Source of the DNA: Dyella_A sp050749815
Lineage (GTDB): Bacteria; Pseudomonadota; Gammaproteobacteria; Xanthomonadales; Rhodanobacteraceae
Reading direction: 5' to 3'
Assembly (NCBI RefSeq): GCF_050749815.1
Contig: NZ_CP192735.1
Span: forward strand, 3,038,001-3,102,000
Length of the DNA: 64,000 bases
In this document: positions 63,699 to 64,000 of the stretch, one piece after another
Numbering within the stretch: position 1 is the first letter of the stretch
Layout of the letters: each line of letters begins with the position of its first letter
Translations under genes and position numbers: made by a program
The notes under the pieces: model-generated
Databases searched by the model: none
What the model saw: the letters and a program-made list of their open reading frames with translations, nothing else
What the model was told of the DNA's origin: nothing

Positions 63699-64000
63699 TC
63701 AACCTGCGGCCGGCAGCGGGGCGGGCACCTGGTGCGGCACCGGCTCGGGGATCGGCACCGGGATCGGCTTGATCAGATGCGCGCGCGCATCGGCCGCGGT
63801 GTGCCACAGGTTCCACGCCATCACCCACATGCCCGACAGGATCAGCAGGCCGCCGCCCCAGCGGATCAGGTACATCGGCTTGATCGCGATCAGGCTGTCG
63901 ATGAACGCGTAGGTGAGCGAGCCGTCCGGCTGCGTGGCGCGCCACATCACGCCCTCGGTGACGCCGGCGGTCCACATCGAGCCCACGTACAAGAGCGTGC
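63699..64000 (-). CDS. ccoN: cbb3-type cytochrome c oxidase subunit I (partial, runs off right edge)
   Basis: Only the C-terminal 99 or so residues are in the window: YVGSMWTAGVTEGVMW, the IDSLIAIKPMYLIRWGG segment and a final membrane helix, matching the end of CcoN. A proline-rich tail (PIPVPIPEPVPHQVPAP) closes it. CcoN holds the haem b3-CuB oxygen-reducing centre. The operon is ccoN-O-Q-P then the maturation genes. Confidence 0.93.
   Translation of the reverse strand, partial: TLLYVGSMWTAGVTEGVMWRATQPDGSLTYAFIDSLIAIKPMYLIRWGGGLLILSGMWVMAWNLWHTAADARAHLIKPIPVPIPEPVPHQVPAPLPAAG

Overview
This is a GC-rich gammaproteobacterial chromosome segment. The gene content fits Xanthomonadales, most likely Rhodanobacteraceae (Rhodanobacter or Dyella type): a transporter-acyltransferase fusion, an acyl-CoA/AMP ligase of the xanthomonadin type, TonB receptor/GH3/'tryptophan halogenase' carbohydrate loci, and a copper nitrite reductase fused to a cytochrome c next to cbb3 oxidase genes. 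Naming the genus is inference. No prophage, IS element or CRISPR array was seen.

Layout. 1-4187 (minus): ATP synthase operon atpI-B-E-F-H-A, with atpA cut by the left edge. 4380-5422: phasin, QueD and a tRNA-Met. 5601-9815 (plus): RppH, a coiled-coil membrane protein, bactofilin, ErpA, NudC and an AmpE-like protein. 9904-20392 (minus): LplT-PlsC fusion, PurD, an acyl/aryl-AMP ligase, TsaC, TopA, DprA and a LysM protein. 20579-23324 (plus): def-fmt-rsmB, translationally coupled. 23393-36458: a lipopolysaccharide/surface polysaccharide block with two GT-C transferases, several glycosyltransferases, an O-antigen ligase, a glycerophosphotransferase-like protein, an asparagine synthase-like amidotransferase and a lipid A acyltransferase. 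36546-38993: Dtd and the primary sigma factor RpoD.

The most unusual feature is at 39490-39820. A tRNA-Ile(CAU) gene is split directly after its anticodon by a 255-nt group I intron without an ORF. The P1 to P9 helices, the conserved P/Q/R/S core segments and a terminal G can be traced by eye. Upstream, on the other strand, lies a frameshifted HNH-endonuclease gene; downstream is a run of 17 G. An ECF sigma/ChrR anti-sigma pair follows (40255-41504).

41779-50089 (minus) looks like a beta-glucoside uptake and degradation regulon: flavin-dependent halogenase-like protein, TonB-dependent receptor, GH3 beta-glucosidase and a LacI-family regulator. The same palindrome, TGACAGCGCTGTCA, lies upstream of both the receptor and the GH3 gene.

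50261-64000 is a low-oxygen and denitrification block: HemN, an FNR/Anr-type regulator with four candidate cluster cysteines, NnrS, NirK with a C-terminal cytochrome c domain, NirV, a SCO protein, a small DnrO-like protein, a cysteine synthase-like protein, a group III truncated haemoglobin, then ccoS-I-H-P-Q-O-N (minus, ccoN cut by the right edge). FNR-type boxes precede hemN, nnrS and nirK, and another lies upstream of the globin. Together these suggest an organism that switches to a high-affinity oxidase and nitrite reduction as oxygen falls.
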